Shown piece by piece: positions 62,498 through 64,000 of a DNA stretch of 64,000 bases. Position 1 is the first letter of the stretch; every line of letters begins with the position of its first letter. The notes beneath the pieces are model-generated. The model searched no databases. It was not told where the DNA came from and worked only from the letters and a program-made list of their open reading frames with translations. The position numbers and the translations under genes are program-made. The DNA is from Limnohabitans sp. TEGF004 (GTDB lineage Bacteria > Pseudomonadota > Gammaproteobacteria > Burkholderiales > Burkholderiaceae_C): positions 2,356,001-2,420,000 of the forward strand of contig NZ_AP027056.1 of the NCBI RefSeq assembly GCF_027924965.1. Reading direction: 5' to 3'.

Positions 62498-63490
62498 TTA
62501 AAGATCTAACGACAATGTTTTGCCCTTGGCGCGTGACACACACACGGTGAGGCAACGTGTCTTTTCTTCGTCATTCAAGATGTAGTCGCGATGATCGACT
62601 TCACCGTCGATATAGTCCACTTTGCACGCGCCGCACAAGCCGGATAGGCACGAGGTAGCAACCCTTCTGCCCGTGAGCTCAATGGCACGTACGATGGTTT
62701 GGTCTGGCCCCACTTGGATGGTTTCGCCGCTGCGAACCAAGCGCACCTCAAATGCACCGTCGGGCATATCGGAGGCCACAGGATCAGGCGCCTTGAAGTG
62801 CTCGCTGTGCACCATAGCGTCTGGCCAATGCGCACTCGCTTCTGCGCAGGCTTTCATAAATCCTCCCGGCCCGCAGTAGTACACATGTGTGTCAGCAGCC
62901 GGCCGCCACATTAACGCTTTGATGTCTAGACCCTTGGCAGGATCTCCCTCATCAAAGTGAAAGTGCAAGCGCTCAGCAGGTACAACGGTACGCAACACAT
63001 CGACAAATGCAACGTTTTTGGAGCTGCGTGCGCAGTAGTGCAATTCAAATGACGCGCCTTTGGCAGCCAGCGTATGCGCCATGGACTTCAGCGGCGTGAT
63101 GCCAATGCCACCCCCTAACAAAATGGTGTGTTTTGCATCGGTGGTCATTGGAAATGCATTGCGCACAGGGCCGACGGTGATCACATCGCCCACGCGCACC
63201 TTGTCGTGCATGGCTTGTGAGCCGCCTCGACTCTTGGGCTCGCGCAACACACCCAGCACCCATTTACTTGCATCCTGTGGATCGCCCGCCAATGAGTAAG
63301 AGCGAACAAGACCTCCTGCCAAATGCACATCCACATGCGCGCCAGCCTCAAAGCTGGGCAACGCATGTCCGCTGGGATCCGTCAACTCAAAGGAACAAAT
63401 ACCTTGGGCTTCTAAGCGGATGGCCTGCACCTGCAATTGCATGTGCTCAGGCGGTTGTGACATCACGTTTTTGGGCAACGAGGCGTTCAT
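62498..63490 (-). CDS. Oxygenase reductase (FMN, NAD, C-terminal 2Fe-2S; PDR/VanB type)
   Basis: A 330-residue class IA reductase. The flavin domain has VRSYSLAGDP (about 58-67), the NAD domain GGGIGITPLKSM, and the C-terminal plant-type 2Fe-2S domain CLSGLCGACKVDY with a fourth Cys in RCLTVCVS. It transfers electrons from NADH to a terminal Rieske oxygenase, as phthalate dioxygenase reductase and VanB do. The start overlaps the stop of the oxygenase gene (ATGA), so the two form one enzyme. The substrate is unknown. Confidence 0.93.
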   Translation of the reverse strand: MNASLPKNVMSQPPEHMQLQVQAIRLEAQGICSFELTDPSGHALPSFEAGAHVDVHLAGGLVRSYSLAGDPQDASKWVLGVLREPKSRGGSQAMHDKVRVGDVITVGPVRNAFPMTTDAKHTILLGGGIGITPLKSMAHTLAAKGASFELHYCARSSKNVAFVDVLRTVVPAERLHFHFDEGDPAKGLDIKALMWRPAADTHVYYCGPGGFMKACAEASAHWPDAMVHSEHFKAPDPVASDMPDGAFEVRLVRSGETIQVGPDQTIVRAIELTGRRVATSCLSGLCGACKVDYIDGEVDHRDYILNDEEKTRCLTVCVSRAKGKTLSLDL

Positions 63491-64000
63491 GCGTGCCTCT
63501 TGGCCAGCACTTCTTGTTGGAGCGCTTCCATCTTGGTTTGGACAAACTGAGCGCGCTCTTGACCTTTGAGCTTTTCTGCCTCGGTGATGATCGCCAGAAC
63601 TTGCTTGGCAAGGTAACGACGCAAAGTCACTTCCTCTTCTGTCGTACGTCCAACAGGCAAATCAAACACGTTACCCGAGCAGTAGCTGTTAGGCTCACCA
63701 CCGCAATCACGCAGCCACTGGGCAAACTGCTCTGGGCCGGCTTGCGGGTTGGTGCCGCGCACAGCGTCACGCAGCAGTTTACGGAACATGTACAACCCTG
63801 CATCGAATTTGGTGGGGTTTTCCAACGCATGAATCGCAATCGGGCGCTGGCTGATGATGGCCTCGTAATCGCCAGGCGCGTATTGGCAGTCTTTGTAGTT
63901 TTCCCGTGCGCGGTGATCCGTCGGGATAGGCGGCATGTCTTCCAATTTGTATTTGCCAAATCGCTCAGGACGGCGCATGGCCACTTGACCTTCCAAGAAG
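63487..64000 (-). CDS. Rieske aromatic ring-hydroxylating oxygenase alpha subunit, C-terminal part
   Basis: At least 171 residues, open to the right edge, so the N-terminal Rieske domain lies outside the window. The visible part resembles the C-terminal region of phthalate dioxygenase-like alpha subunits (LigXa_C group). It includes ENYKDCQYAPGDYEAIISQR, RPIAIHALENPTKFDAGLY and a Glu/Lys-rich tail. The neighbouring reductase supports it. Whether it dioxygenates or demethylates its substrate cannot be told. Confidence 0.85.
   Translation of the reverse strand, partial: FLEGQVAMRRPERFGKYKLEDMPPIPTDHRARENYKDCQYAPGDYEAIISQRPIAIHALENPTKFDAGLYMFRKLLRDAVRGTNPQAGPEQFAQWLRDCGGEPNSYCSGNVFDLPVGRTTEEEVTLRRYLAKQVLAIITEAEKLKGQERAQFVQTKMEALQQEVLAKRHA

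Overview
The window is a chromosomal segment of a betaproteobacterium, most likely a member of the Comamonadaceae (Limnohabitans/Rhodoferax-like). The 16S sequence has the beta-type 5' region and helices, the gene order glyQ-glyS-gmhB-plsC and hemE-priA is familiar from that order, and the protein set (acetate permease, leucine catabolism, molybdenum/tungsten formate dehydrogenase) fits a freshwater heterotroph. No phage, transposase, toxin-antitoxin or CRISPR array was seen. Genus-level naming is inference.

Layout. 1-4.6 kb: end of a DUF485 gene and actP (acetate/cation symporter), then on the opposite strand a cNMP/CBS/DUF294 protein and a DEDDh exonuclease. 4.6-20.8 kb: a leucine/isovalerate (liu) catabolic region on the minus strand in two blocks. 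The upstream block is liuR, thioesterase, isovaleryl-CoA dehydrogenase, beta-carbonic anhydrase, thiolase, SDR and acyl-CoA dehydrogenase. The downstream block is liuB, liuC, liuD, liuE, DUF1289 and an HCCA-isomerase-like protein. Between them lie a membrane-anchored cupredoxin, YchJ and HAD genes, and a plus-strand AraC regulator with an atypical SDR. 20.8-29.6 kb: housekeeping genes (YgjP-like peptidase, plsC, gmhB, glyS, glyQ, lnt, corC, GNAT).

30.7-41.9 kb holds the most striking feature: two complete rRNA operons (16S-tRNA-Ile-tRNA-Ala-23S-5S, minus strand) as head-to-tail direct repeats of 5540 bp. They appear identical and are separated by only 89 bp of unique DNA, which carries the promoter of the second operon. 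The upstream operon has two candidate promoters. 42-55.7 kb is mainly plus strand: uup, a LysE-type exporter, a histidine phosphatase, (minus) a creatininase-family enzyme, a DsbD-type reductase, a CoA-binding protein, hemE, an AT-rich gap with two DnaA-box matches, priA, (minus) an AEC transporter, and rep.

55.7-64 kb (minus) runs from the end of a Rieske oxygenase through its reductase, a class II aldolase-family protein, a GntR regulator and an unknown two-TM protein to a fused FdsG-FdsB subunit and FdsA. All genes are in one direction with short gaps or overlaps. A demethylating oxygenase feeding C1 units to formate dehydrogenase would explain the grouping, but that is inference. No clearly new biological system was found; the best leads are the tandem rrn pair, the hemE-priA DnaA boxes, the oxygenase-FDH grouping with its unknown membrane protein, and the cupredoxin fusion.
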